In this document: piece by piece, positions 1 through 12,107 of the stretch
Numbering within the stretch: the first letter of the stretch is position 1
Layout: each line of letters starts with the position of its first letter
Source: Dipodascopsis uninucleata var. uninucleata
Lineage: Eukaryota > Ascomycota > Lipomycetes > Lipomycetales > Lipomycetaceae
Direction of reading: 5' to 3'
Assembly: GCA_030568195.1 (NCBI GenBank)
Contig: JAJLTO010000004.1
Span: forward strand, 620,001-684,000
Length of the DNA stretch: 64,000 bases
Made by a program: the position numbers and the translations under genes
The notes under the pieces: model-generated
Seen by the model: the letters and a program-made list of their open reading frames with translations, nothing else
Database searches by the model: none
What the model was told of the DNA's origin: nothing

Positions 1-706
1 AAAGAGATCGATCCGCCAGTACATCCTCTGGCGAGGTATTATACTGTAATTCTTCGTCCTCTTCTATGTCGTCTATAGAAGTATTTGATAGCATCGACTG
101 TAATCTGATAGTAGTATCCCTAACTCTATTTTCTTCTTTATCATAATTAACACTTGAAACGAGCTCAATGTCAATTCCAGAACCAATCCTTCGCGTTCGG
201 TCACCTTGTTTCTGACTAGAGTCTACGTCAAAGCTATCGTAGATATTACTTTCTGTACGCTGAACATGAATTTTATTTTCAGAATTTGATAAATTCTCTC
301 CACTGATGTCCATTTCTTCGATTGTAAAATTACGATCTAGTAAAGGCGATGCTAGCGGGGACTTTGCAGCAGACAATGACCTTATGGACGAGGTTCTGCA
401 CGATGGAGTCATGGCCAAGTCATCTAGCTCATCAGTAGTTCCGCGATTATCCGTCAAGGACTGGCCATAATCCTTGAAGTCATTTCCTGCTTTCTCAATG
501 CATTGGGGATATGATAACGAAGACGTCGTCGACGCTGATAATCGGTGTTCTTCTATCCTAGCAGTGTCGTCAATTGAGCTGTAAGCCAACTGACTACCCA
601 CACTTTCCATTGAAGAAATGCCTATTCCAGGAGGAAGAAATTGATCTGATAAAGGCCTGGGTGAATCGGTGAGATCTAACCCTGTAACATTTTCTATCGC
701 ACTCAT
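1..706 (-). CDS. 5' part of an unrecognised acidic, Ser/Thr-rich protein (runs off the left edge)
   Basis: An open frame of 235 codons runs from an ATG at 706-704 to the window edge without a stop, so this is the N-terminal part of a longer protein. It begins MSAIENVTGLDLTDSP. It is rich in Ser, Asp and Glu, has several SP/TP sites that could be phosphorylated (for example TDSPRP, MTPS, KSPLASPLL) and ends in an acidic run (DDIEEDEE). No domain was recognised. The composition suggests a disordered regulatory or scaffold region. A three-codon upstream ORF (ATG at 714-712) ends in a TGA that overlaps the start codon. Coding status rests on the long open frame and biased composition. The function is unknown. 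Confidence 0.75.
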   Translation of the reverse strand, partial: MSAIENVTGLDLTDSPRPLSDQFLPPGIGISSMESVGSQLAYSSIDDTARIEEHRLSASTTSSLSYPQCIEKAGNDFKDYGQSLTDNRGTTDELDDLAMTPSCRTSSIRSLSAAKSPLASPLLDRNFTIEEMDISGENLSNSENKIHVQRTESNIYDSFDVDSSQKQGDRTRRIGSGIDIELVSSVNYDKEENRVRDTTIRLQSMLSNTSIDDIEEDEELQYNTSPEDVLADRSL

Positions 707-2511
707 AATTGCATGGTCCTATCCTTGCACTTGGAGATATTCGTACTGATATTATTGACTAGTCTTGCTGTCGTCTGCGCCCCGGCCCATACAGATCAGT
801 CTTACTCTGTTGTCGCAGTCCTAAGCGACTAATTCTATCCACGCTTTATGGGCCCTAGAAACGCTTCAATACTATTACTGTATGAAGCTAAATCAAATTT
901 CTTGCGATTTTACTTCTGTCGACAGTTGCAGTTGCTAGTCTTATAATCCCCAAAGGGTTCTCAGTGTGGTTGATGGACAATCTGTAGTCTCAAATTTAAT
1001 TTTTCCAGGGCATGTATATTCTGCGCTTTAAAAAAACTGATTTTGAGATATTGATAATATTTGTATCTCTGTGAATTTACTATATAAATGTGGTCGAATG
1101 AACTATGGAGGAAGACAGTAAACGAAAATATCATCTGAATTGTGGCAGCTGTCCCACACTTTAAAGTAACAACTTCTTAGGCCAGCCGCGAATTTGGTGC
1201 GAGTCAGAATATTTAACGCCGTATTTGAAAACACGCTATTTTTTTAAATAATTCAGCTCAGCATACAGTCATCAAATAACAAGACAACTTAATTATCTAA
1301 TTGAAATTATAGTATTTCCAATGAGTCGAATATATCCAAGATCAAAGCTAAGAAGGCAAATGTCCATTCAATCGGGTGGTCTAAAGATAGGAAGACAATC
1401 TGATATACTGGTATGTAAACAATAGAGTGTTAGTCTCGACGGTGGTATGATAGAATGCTTACAGAAAATACATCCATTAGATGTACCTTGACAGTATTCT
1501 TTTTATTGAAAGGTAATCGATCTGTATTTTTGCATCAGGGTAGTCCTGATCGCTCTATGGAATGAAACTTTCTCATATCAGATCAGGATTGCCAGAATTC
1601 ATTGAAATGTGTTGCACACATTCGGCACCTACCTGATACTAATTATTACTTGTAGATTGATGAGATGCGCAAGGATCCAGGCAAGAAAAGAACGCTCTAA
1701 AATGATACACCAGAGACATATAGAGAATGTCATCGAGTCCGTCCTGAATGAATTTAGAGGATAACAAAGCTAATTACAATGACGATATCTTTCTTTATTA
1801 ACGATAAGAGTTTCACCGAAAAGCAGATAAAAAAGCTACCGGCGCGTGGGGTGGTAACAAGATCATGTACTGAGGGTACAAGAGATTCTATTATTTTACT
1901 TCTATGACTATTTGTCTCGTGTGTCATGGGCAACTGAAGTTTAGACTGTATCGAGTTACGATACGACACTCCAATACGTGTAGGGCCTCAACTTGTACGG
2001 CGGCATTCGTCTTTAGGAACTGATATTTTATATCAGAGACCTCTTAATTGGCACATTTATCACGATATACATGAATGCCGGCAATGGATATAGCAGATTT
2101 TAATGGTATTTGGACTATCACGTTTTCCGTAATGGATTGTGAGGACATTGAAGTGAACAGGACGTCAATATAGTAAATTACTATTGAGAAAAATTTCTAA
2201 ACAATTCCAAGAACCAACCGATATGTGATAGTAAAAGCACAATAAAATAGTAAGATAATTGATACATTTAAAAGAAGCTTGTAAAACCGCCACAGAACTC
2301 GAAAACTTGCTAAATTATCAAATACAAACAAAAACCGAAATATGACTGTGAAATAAATACAAACGGATATTATAACATCAAAAGTTAAACATAAGATACA
2401 GGATTGATATGAGTACATATACTCGCAGTTTTCACATCGTGACTCAGATACATACATATATGATGAGTATGCCGTCAGCTATTAATTAACTCAAGCTAGA
2501 TGATCGTATAA
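707..2511. other. Intergenic, 1.8 kb, no gene seen
   Basis: This AT-rich stretch lies between the start of the left-edge gene and the stop of the histidine kinase gene. Only short open frames of fewer than 90 codons occur; they lack recognisable motifs and plausible codon use. It must contain the promoter of the left-edge gene and the 3' end of the kinase transcript. No tRNA-like B box was found. Confidence 0.6.
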
Positions 2512-5500
2512 CTAATTCTTCAAAATCTCAAGCAAAACATTCTTGAAGTTGATGAAGTCAATAGGCTTTGTTATATATCGCGTAAATCCAACAGCAGCAC
2601 ACTTTGCAGCAACATCAGGCATTACATTCGCACTAAACGCAATGATAGGACGTTGAATGAATCCATTGCTCTCTTCCCATCGACGAATCTCCGAACAAGT
2701 TTGAAAGCCGTCTTTTTGTGGCATATGAAGATCACATATGATCAATTTGTAATATGTTGCCGGTGATTGAAACACCTTCTTTACGCATTGCTCTCCATCT
2801 GACACAGTATCAACTATAAAGCCACATCTTATCAAAAATTGGTTCATCACTTTCTGATTCACTGGATTGTCTTCGACCAATAATACTCTATACTGCTCCC
2901 CATCCAATGCTTGTCTTAACTCTTTGAAAATACTAGCATTAGACTGCGGCTTACTCCTACGAACCTCTTCCTCACGTATTCCATGACTGTCAGTTAACAC
3001 ATTTAATTCTTTACTGCATACCTCGTACTTGCCAGACGAAACATCAGTAGCATCATTTTTTGGATTGAATATAGCGGCTAGTCTCGAAAGTCTAATTGGC
3101 TTAGACACGCAGAAGAAGCGCTTGCCTAGCTCCGCATCAATTGTCTTATAATCTAATAAATCTGTCAATACGCTTCCAGAGTTATTAATATCCTTCGGTT
3201 TAGTGGATTCCAGATCACCGTTCTCTTTGTGAATATCTGTACGTAGAGTTTGCATAATTGCCGTCTTCTGCATTGGCGTTGTAATAGCAACAATTTTAGT
3301 CTTGGAGTAGCTATTCAATTTGAAAACCAACGATGTGAGCGACATAATTTCCATGAAATCTGCTAGATTGATGACAATATGAGTAAATGTTAAGGATTTG
3401 ATAGAGTCAGGCTGTTGCACATCATTAGAGAGAGATTTTAGAGTATCGATTGCTGAATTGTAATCTGTTACATGTGCAGTTTCAAGATCAACGTTATCCA
3501 CCAAAGAGCTCTTAATGTGATATGTGATAGCCTCAGTCGTAAATGGATATTCACATACTACTAAGGCAAAAATACTATCCTTTCCAGATTCGTGATTTAA
3601 CAAAGGAGTAGATTCACCTAGTATAAGCTTTTCATCCGAAGTCGCACCTGTATACACTTTCTTATCACTACTTTTTCTCTTTAAAGGATCGGCAGGAATA
3701 CGTAATACCATCTGCTTTGGATCTTTGTGAGAACTCACCATGAATCCGTTTAGGTTATTCAAAGTGCTCACTTCCGCAGATCCAGATGAAAACTCTCCTC
3801 TCAAATCCTCTACTGAAGGGGAATACACATCATGAACGGAATTTACAGGATTCGTATGTAGCAATGTCTTCTCATCGATACCACTAGCTGCTTTTTCATG
3901 TGATACCGGTACGAGCCTAGTACCTGTATCAGTTCTTTGAAAGACGACTATTTTCTCCTCCTCAGATGGAAGACCAAACTCCGCCGTAAAATAGAAAGTC
4001 GATCCACATCCCTTTTCACCCTTACAGGTGATAGTGCCTCCATGAAGTTCAATCAATTGGCGAGAGATAACAAGACCAAGCCCGCTACCACCATGCTTCC
4101 GAGTCATGGTACCATCAATTTGACTGAAAGGTTTGAACATGAGAAGCTCATCTTCCTTAGTGAATCCAGCTCCAGTATCATGACATTCAAAATGAAGTAT
4201 AACTTTGTCATCTTCTAATTTCTGAACAGAACACCTTGTAAATACTTCCCCAACGGATGTAAATTTAATAGCATTTCCGATGATATTGAGCAATACTTGA
4301 CGAATTCTAACCCGATCGCCGTTTACAATCGGAGGAACGTCATCCTCGACAATATAATTCAATTCTAGATTTTTGGAAATTGCTAGAGTACTAAGAAGCT
4401 CATTTGCATCCTCAATAAGCCACCTAATGTGAAATAATTCTCGATGCAAACTCATCTTGCCAGCTTCAGCTTTTGATAGATCGAGAATATCATTGATAAC
4501 AGTGAGGAGAGCTTCCGCACTACTTGAAATGGTATGACAGTACTCAAGTTGCTCTGCAGTCAAGGAAGTGTCCATCAGGAAATTTACCATACCAGATATT
4601 CCAATTAGAGGCGTGCGAATTTCATGAGACATATTAGATAAAAATCTTGCTTTAGACTCCATGGTCTTCTGTGCAGCATCTTTTGCTTCTTGAAGTTTTT
4701 CTTCGACCATTTTATGATCATGAATGTCAGTACAAGTACCAAACCATAACATATCTTCTATCGACTCTTTTTCGTTTTCTGCGTAGTCTGATTCCGATGA
4801 ATCTGAACGAACACATTGCACTAAGTGCCACCTATAGTCTCCAGCAGCATTTCTCAGTCGCACTTCAGAAGTATATCGACTACTTGATTCCATAGAAGGC
4901 AAAAAGCCTTTGGTCCTATCATCAGGATGTAAACTCTCCAAAAATCCAAATCCAAGAGCCTCTTCACCTGAACGACCTGAGTATTTTATCCAATGAGTGT
5001 TAACATATGTGATGCCATTTCTGGCACAAGCTGTGAATACAATTAATGGGCTGCATTCTGCTAGTATTCTGTATTTACGTTCAGCAACAAATCGCTCTGC
5101 CTGTCTAACTGATTCCAATTCTGCCATCTTTTGATCATGGACGTCAATACTAGTACCAAACCAATTTACTACTGAACCTTTAGAATCGCGTAAAGGAACC
5201 ATACGAGTGATGAATATCCTATAAACACCATCAAATCGAAGTAGTCGCAATTGCAAGCTGAGACATTCACCTTTCTTTCTTGCCATCCTCCATCCAGAAC
5301 GAAATGCAGCTCTGTCATCTGGATGAATTCTCTTCGGATACTCCTTACAAAACATGTCAGATGATATACCATGGTATGCCAAGGTCCTAGCTGAAACCCA
5401 TGTAACATGCCCATTACTTGGATCCATAATAAACAGATGAACAGGAATTGAGTCTATTATAGCACGAAGTACACTAGTAGGAGGAGAGCCAGAATCGGAC

Positions 5501-6583
5501 ACACTATTTTGTTTTATACCTATAACTCTTCGTAAACCAGATTGCATAGATATTGTAGAAGATGATGGAAGCTCTGTGGAAACCGGAGATCCAGGAGCAG
5601 CAGGCGATACCGACGATGAAAACGATGACACAGGAGATTTTGGCTCGAAGTCATGAGGTAATGATACCGCTGAAACACTTCCAAACTTATTAAACGATCG
5701 TTGAACTCGATTATTCCTATTTCCTGGAGAAGATGTAGGCGACGTACCAAACGACCTCGGGGACAGCGATGCATGTACAACCGAGAAGCCACTTTCTGGA
5801 ACTTGACCATTCCTCGAAAGAGAGAAATAGCTGTCACTGCTATTTGTTCTTCTTGTCAGCTGTATCGCTCGACGATTAGAACGCGAGCTACTTTGACGAT
5901 TAAAGGTTTTGATGTTTTGAGATTGCTGCCGACGAAGTGAAGTACAATCTGATTGAAACTTAGATGACATCTCGATTTGATATTTCAAATTAGAATACGA
6001 TTGTGCAAGTGAAAAAGAAGCAGCTAAATGTGACGCCACAGCAGTTAACGACTTTAACAGAGACATGGGGTATGGAATGACATCAGATAATATAGAAATA
6101 ATAGCAATGGGGACTACTGTGCTCGAACTGCCAACAACAGCACTTCCGGTAGAGCGGAGCGCAGAAGGATGAATCAACGGAATATGTACAACCGAATAAC
6201 TCGACTCTAAACCAATAGCATTTACAGAATGGTGGTAACAGTCATCAGAAGCAGGCAAATCAGAATCTGATTCACCAAATGCATCATCTAGAGCCTTTCC
6301 AGAGGGATCCGAACTGAAAAATGGATTTTCCTGGCCATCTTTCTGGATAGCCGGTGACGGCGCTGGAGATCTCGACCATGGTGACATTATTGACTGTTCA
6401 TAGTCTTGATATGGCAGTTCAAATGTAGGCGACCCAGCTTGCTGTTGTGACAACTCATTGCCTTCAAACAGATCTCTAAGATGAGATATTCGCATAGGCT
6501 TCAAAGCACGTTGCGCAGGATTATCTATATTTAAGCGCCTCAAAGAACCCAATTGTTGTTGTTGTTGTTGTTGCTGCTGCTGC

Positions 6584-6662
<79 letters not shown>

Positions 6663-8292
6663 GCTGTTGCTGTTGATCTTCAAAATTTCGATATTCTCTC
6701 TGCAGAAGTACTATTTTCCCGCGCTGTAAGACACGACTAATACCAGGAGAATCTATCAGCGGATCAATATCCGATTCAAGAGGTCTGAGAGAAGAGTAGA
6801 CCATTGCTGTACCTTTCGCCACGTTCTTATTTGTTCGAGAAAGAAAAGGTAATTCATCAGTATCAGACAAACTATTATAATCGTCTGCAGGAAAATCACC
6901 AGTCAGCGTGGTTTCAAAACCAGGTGTACGGTCATCGTTATTGATAAAATTAAATTCATGATCATCAACATCCGTGTTTTGATCATCGGCAGAGATTGAA
7001 GATGTACGAGATGCAGACTGAAATGAACTATCAATCGTACTAGAATACGGTGAACCATTCTGACCATCCAACATATCTTCCCAGTCATCATCATCATTGC
7101 AATCGTTAGTTTCTCCACCAAAAACACCAGCGACACAACTATTTGCTATAATATTATCGATATTACAGTTTTTAGCGTCAGGAGGTTTTAAATCAGTCTC
7201 ACGATCTATACACTGTGCAATCTGAGAGTTTCGATGATGCTGAAGTTGAGACAAAGCCCACGGTATTGAGTTAGACGTCCAGACACCCTTGATACCCCAA
7301 GGAGTATTTGCTAGATCAGTAAGATCATTAGGAATGCTTAATGTGGCTCTCTTAGCCAAATAATACTTCTCAAAAATTTCTGTGGTATTCTTCCAGAAAT
7401 CATCCAAACCAGGATCCGAGTTAATCTTGAGTAGAACCTCTTGTAATCTTGGTGCGGGAAACTCAGGTGATTCATAATGGACAAACTGCGATTGAGGACT
7501 ATTGGTATTGCTTTCTAAGCTATTATTAAAATGAATAGCATCTTTGGTATTTACAGATCTTGATCGTAAACCACCATCACTGTGCTCGACTGGATTACCA
7601 CTAGAGACTGGATTACCAGTAGCAATCCCATTAAAATCGTTAGTAGTGATATCAACTTTGTCCGTAGAACTGTCAATATCTCTTCGCGAAGCGGGACTCA
7701 TTGCTATGTATTTTTGATTATTTAGTGATTTAAAATCATTGATACCGAAAACATGACTGCTGTTATCATTGCCATTTTTGTTATTGTGATATCGGTGTTG
7801 TTGTAGTTCAAATTCGTGGTGCCGGTTCAGTTGAGCCGCGTTGACAGCTTGCCGCAATGAATATAAAGTATCATTGTTGTCCGACTTCAAATTTAGCCTT
7901 AAAGGAATCGAAGAAGGTCTTTGGATCTGTCTCTGCTTACTAGGCTCCTCTTGTTCTTGACTAACGTCATGGTCATCATTATGGTCGTGGTGGTGGCTGT
8001 TATGACGGCTATAGTTACGGCGATGATGGTGGTTTCGATGATGGTGTCGATGTCGATTTAAGTCATGATGCTCCGGTGATTCAGCTGGAGACGAAAATGT
8101 ACCATCAATGCTTATTAACTCCTTATGTCTGTAATCTTGTTTTAATGCATTCCGACCAGAATGGCCTAGTAGAGACGATGATTTTAAACTTGAACTTTGA
8201 GATAGCGAGGTCGAAGTAGACACAGTTTGACTAGAACCTTTGGCTCGCAGATCATCGCCGACGACTGTAATACCCTTCTCGTCTGAGACCAT
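2512..8292 (-). CDS. Hybrid histidine kinase with GAF-like, two PAS, HisKA, HATPase and receiver domains, plus a polyQ insert
   Basis: This single-exon gene encodes about 1926 aa. The start is the ATG at 8292 (MVSDEKG); the in-frame TTG four codons upstream is not a eukaryotic start. The order is: disordered N-terminus with a His-rich patch; a GAF-like region in two halves (about residues 280-340 and 720-790) separated by a polyQ tract at 540-580; PAS about 944-1060; PAS about 1074-1200, each with the HPDDR motif; HisKA with phospho-acceptor His about 1223 (MSHEIRTP); HATPase with N, G1 (DTGAGF) and G2 (GGSGLGL) boxes; and a C-terminal receiver with phospho-Asp about 1854 (LIICDLHMPQKDG). All catalytic residues are present. 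The architecture, without a Ser/Thr kinase domain, resembles S. pombe Mak1/Phk3. Such kinases feed a phosphotransfer protein upstream of the stress MAPK (family knowledge). The ligand is unknown. Confidence 0.93.
6553..6675 (-). repeat. Polyglutamine microsatellite inside the histidine kinase gene
   Basis: There are forty-one consecutive Gln codons (residues about 540-580). Twenty-six CAA codons in a row are uninterrupted (6586-6663); CAG codons occur only near the two ends. The tract lies between the two GAF-like halves. Confidence 0.97.
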
Positions 8293-8728
8293 TATATAAT
8301 GCAATATAATCCAATCTCGTCTTATTATTTCAGTGAGAAATAGAAGATGCAGAGTGCAATACTTAATATATGCGTACCTGCTTATTTCAGTATATTAGAA
8401 ATTGTCAGTCATCAGATCAAAGCATGTGTTAAAAGTTATGTTACTTACCGTCAACTTTACACAAAATAACTAAAAGAATCTCAAATTGGTTCTTTATCTT
8501 AAAGCGAACCTGAATTAATGTAGAAACCCATCAAAGTCAATAAAAATGTAACATCTGAATTGGCCACATTGATTTTGCGTTTCCAAAGGTAACATGTAAT
8601 AATATATAGCTTTAATAAGGGAACCCCCGGGATACCAGTCTCACGCCAAATTCATTCAAGCTTCTTCAGTAAAGCAATGTAAAGCAATGTACGATTAAAC
8701 TTCTCAAGTATATCGAGTATACAATAGC

Positions 8729-8731
<3 letters not shown>

Positions 8732-8759
<28 letters not shown>
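8732..8759. repeat. (AT)14 dinucleotide repeat
   Basis: A perfect run of alternating A and T over 28 bases, about 440 bp upstream of the histidine kinase start codon. Confidence 0.95.
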
Positions 8760-8763
<4 letters not shown>

Positions 8764-9417
8764 AGATTTATGTCAGGTCAGGCGCGCTGGCAACAGATAA
8801 TTTGTCTCAGAAATCACAGCAGATTTAAGAAAGCAAAACTGTTAAATAAGTATCGTTCTGACAACCTTGAAATCCAAATCGATTCTTTCGCTAAGCAAAT
8901 ACTTGAAATACTTAAATTATTCCGTAAGTGATTAATCGAAAATATTTCGAAACTGTCATGTAAAAAGAAATCAGACGATCACTATATTGGTCCAGATGAA
9001 ATCGAAACTCTCTGCATACACTCCACGAAAAGATTGAAAATCCCCCAACCTATAACGAGACCAAGCCAAAGATGCTCTGAAACGAAATATTTTGAAACTG
9101 GATACAGTTGTATTATCGAGTCTTTGTGGTTGCTTTTAGATGATGTGTTGATGACCTGTCGCACTAACCACCGAAAATACCGATTATGTAACACAGATAG
9201 CACTTGCGAAGGCGATAAATGCGTCTTTTATATAGCGTGATTATACTTAATCACAGCTAATGTAAGTAATTCTGGTCTCTTTTTGACGTTTGAAAGACCA
9301 AGTTATATGGGGAAATATATTGAAATGAAGCAAAAGGCGAAATCAGCTAGAAAATAAAAAAAGGAAAGAGTAAGAGAAATTACAGAGTTGGAAAAACGAG
9401 TGAACCTCATCATAAAA

Positions 9418-9418
<1 letters not shown>

Positions 9419-9452
<34 letters not shown>
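9419..9452. repeat. (TAA)n trinucleotide repeat
   Basis: About eleven TAA units in an AT-rich intergenic stretch. Confidence 0.95.
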
Positions 9453-9454
<2 letters not shown>

Positions 9455-10287
9455 TAGTAGTAATTACAAGGTTTTACTTTTCCATACTCGAAAGTGTAAT
9501 AAATAGCACGATCAAAGTACAAAACTAAATAAACTAAAACAAATTAAATTCTGAACACAGTACTATACATATAATTAATTTCAATATTTCCGCCTGCAAA
9601 CTCGCATATTACAGATATTACATAGATTATACATAGATTACATATACATTAAATATATATATAGGCGAAGGTTTGAAAATGATTTATATGGCTCACAACA
9701 GATATCGTAGAGCTTTTCAAGGCCGCATTTTCTTAACTGTGTAGCATCCACCTTACTGCCACAATTAAGATGTTTATAACAGGAATATTATTAGCTGCGT
9801 GAGCCGAAGATTTCTTAATGTAAGAAGGTAGACGATACTATTAGAGAAACCGCTCCTAATCACGGCAACACAGCACGTATTTACCGGCTGGTTCCTACAA
9901 ATCTTAAGATCTCGTCGACGTACAATTTTTACCGAATCTTCCAGACTTCTTTCTTACCTGTAGATATGCTACACTTTAATGACGATGGCTTAAATCAAAC
10001 CCAAACGAGTGATGGAAGAATGCAGAAGAGCAGAGAAGCAACCTTTCAGAAAAATTAAGGCAAATAATTGTGCGGGAAACTTTTCACTGTTACATTTTGC
10101 TTTCGAGTAGAAAATTGTATTTCACTTGTGATGGCCGGTACTGGTGATTCCTTCCGGCACTTACAGTTCAGCTTTGCATCATCGGGCATAAAAGTATGCC
10201 AATAATCAAAATGCTGGTCTATGATCATGAAGAGAAGTAGGCCGTAAAAAATATGTTGCCGGAAAGAGATATTTGCGACTTTCTTAC

Positions 10288-10347
10288 CTGGCCCGTCAAA
10301 ACTAGGCAGTGAGTGCACCCCTCCTCTCGCCTGTTAGCCACTACCAT
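10288..10347 (-). other. Possible short first exon of an unrecognised minus-strand transcript
   Basis: An ATG at 10347 opens a 20-codon frame (MVVANRREEGCTHCLVLTGQ). It ends exactly at a good 5' splice site (CAG followed by GTAAGA). The CRE palindrome at 10447-10454 lies about 100 bp upstream. No convincing downstream exon could be assembled, so this may be a non-coding spliced transcript or chance. Confidence 0.2.
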
Positions 10348-10446
10348 GTATATTTATTTGTACATCATCTCAACCGCCGTGATATCTAACTAGTCTTACT
10401 GTTCGTTTTAGTTGGTTTGTATCCGGGTAACTCATCGACGCAATAA

Positions 10447-10454
10447 TGACGTCA
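10447..10454. promoter_or_regulatory. Palindromic CRE (ATF/CREB) site between two possible short transcripts
   Basis: A perfect TGACGTCA lies about 146 bp upstream of the small ORF at 10593 and about 100 bp upstream of the minus-strand ATG at 10347. A related ACGTCAT sits at about 10499-10505. Such sites bind ATF/CREB bZIP factors (family knowledge). Use here is inferred, and one 8-mer is expected by chance in a window this size. Confidence 0.4.
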
Positions 10455-10592
10455 TAATAAACTTCCCGCGGCGAAAAGAAAACTTAAACGCGTATAATAC
10501 GTCATAATTATTTGGACCCTGCTCTCCGCGGATTCGTGCTTTCGGAGGGACTATACGCATCCAAATCTATTGGCCTCATCTCAAGCGGACAT

Positions 10593-10751
10593 ATGAGGAG
10601 GCTTACTAAAGAAACCTTTCCTTCTAGTTTTAAGAGTGCTGACGTCGATGAGAGCTACGTCCGCGACTATAGATTTTTAAGAAGCAACAGCTTCGCAGCT
10701 TCTAAAGCAATGCAAGCCATGCACAGTGCCCATATGCGGCACATTATTTAA
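10593..10751 (+). CDS. Possible small protein of 52 aa, unrecognised
   Basis: The frame begins MRRLTKETFPSS and ends AHMRHII. It has few rare codons, is rich in Ser, Ala, Met and His, and has no recognisable domain or membrane segment. The frame is open for a further 32 codons upstream of the ATG (from about 10497), so it could instead be a terminal exon. The CRE-bearing segment just upstream would be a plausible promoter. An inverted repeat GCTGAT...ATCAGC follows about 40 bp after the stop. Coding status is uncertain. Confidence 0.3.
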   Translation: MRRLTKETFPSSFKSADVDESYVRDYRFLRSNSFAASKAMQAMHSAHMRHII

Positions 10752-12107
10752 TATTCAACTAGAACACAGTATTATAATAGAGGAAACGCTGATGTTGAAA
10801 AAAATCAGCAGAGTGTAAGCTCTTTATCTATATTCTGTATATAAATTTTGTATATATGTGGTCTACGTCTTCGTTACTTGCTGATAACCGTCATGAATTG
10901 TTTGTGTAGATTGAAGCCGTTGGCCAAAAAAAAGATTATCCAGAAAGTTGGGATATAGAAACTTCGTGGATGAACTCGGTGTTTGCTTGTTGGTTTGTGT
11001 TCGTCTGGGAAAGAATAGTGGTGATCGAAGGTTTGTCGGGGAAGCATACAACAGATTATTTCCACAATAGATGGCTTATGAGACATTACACTGAGCATCT
11101 AGCATTGCAACGCTTAGCTAATAGAGACAACTTCATTCGATGAATACAACGAGAAAGAAGCATTATATTAGCCTTGCAGCTGCGAACAATAAAAACTGCG
11201 TATAGAGTAAGATTAACCTAGTTAGAAGTATGACATAGATACTACTTGCAGTTTAGAATTCCCATCTAATGACGGTCAGTAGTAGCGCAACAAATATATC
11301 CAAGCAGCCAAGATCCAGTTCGCAAACGTCGCTGCAAGAGTAGAAAATTGGAAAACTTTGGTATTTAACTCCGGTGCTTCGGAGACCTTGCATCTGCTAT
11401 CCTTGTTATTGGCAGAGAAAAATGATGTGAAATCTAATACCGCTTAGTATACGGAGAGATTCAGATACACAATAGCATTTAATGCATATGCCACTTACTA
11501 AACTATTGGCGTTTCTACAGCAAGCTCACTTAGTTTGTATTTTACTTAGCTAAGGTAGATTGTTGACATGTTCTGTCTAGTTGCCTTTCAATTGAGATAG
11601 ACAAGATAAATAAGATTCGATTTTAAATCGTGTTAAAGTTATGCAAACCGCGTCGTATTAAATATTTCTTGACGTTATTTATTGCATATTTAGTACATTT
11701 ATCTTTTCTTTTTCTAAATATGTCCGAATACTCTTTAACTGCTTTAGTACCAACTAAACTAGTAACTATCCTGGAGAGCTCAGTATAGACATTTAAGATT
11801 TAATTTGTTACAAGTAGCACAAGTGCACACTCAAAATACACAATTTAAGTTGAATATATTAGCGCCTAATGTAAAGCTACATTATGTATAATTGCGTCAA
11901 TCATTAGTTCGATCAAACACTTCCACGCTTGTTTATTATGCTCTCCAAAATCTAGCGAACAGCTAAGCATTTTCTTCAAGGGCTTAATCATAAATAATTA
12001 TTCTCCACATTCAGCAATAAATATGTGACATATATGTGATGTCTGAGAATGATAATCAAATAGTATGGTCATCTAGTACATATATAGTATAGCTCTCCTG
12101 TAATCGT
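10752..12107. other. Intergenic, no gene seen
   Basis: This 1.36 kb AT-rich stretch lies downstream of the small ORF and of the KDM8-like gene. Overlapping minus-strand frames near 10863-11098 have no conserved features and are treated as chance. Confidence 0.6.

Larger units (their letters stand above)
8293..10287. other. Intergenic with microsatellites
   Basis: This is the upstream region of the histidine kinase gene. It contains an (AT)14 run at 8732-8759 and a (TAA)n run at about 9419-9452. Short open frames near 8982-9240 start at non-ATG codons or lack any recognisable motif. No convincing gene was seen. Confidence 0.6.

Noticed and set aside
1754-2457. Two minus-strand frames of 71 and 86 codons upstream of the left-edge gene
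   Set aside because: Low-complexity hydrophobic or random composition, no splice or family support.
8293-8304. Start of the histidine kinase four codons upstream (xHYI-MVSDE)
   Set aside because: The codon there is TTG; the first ATG in frame is at 8292.
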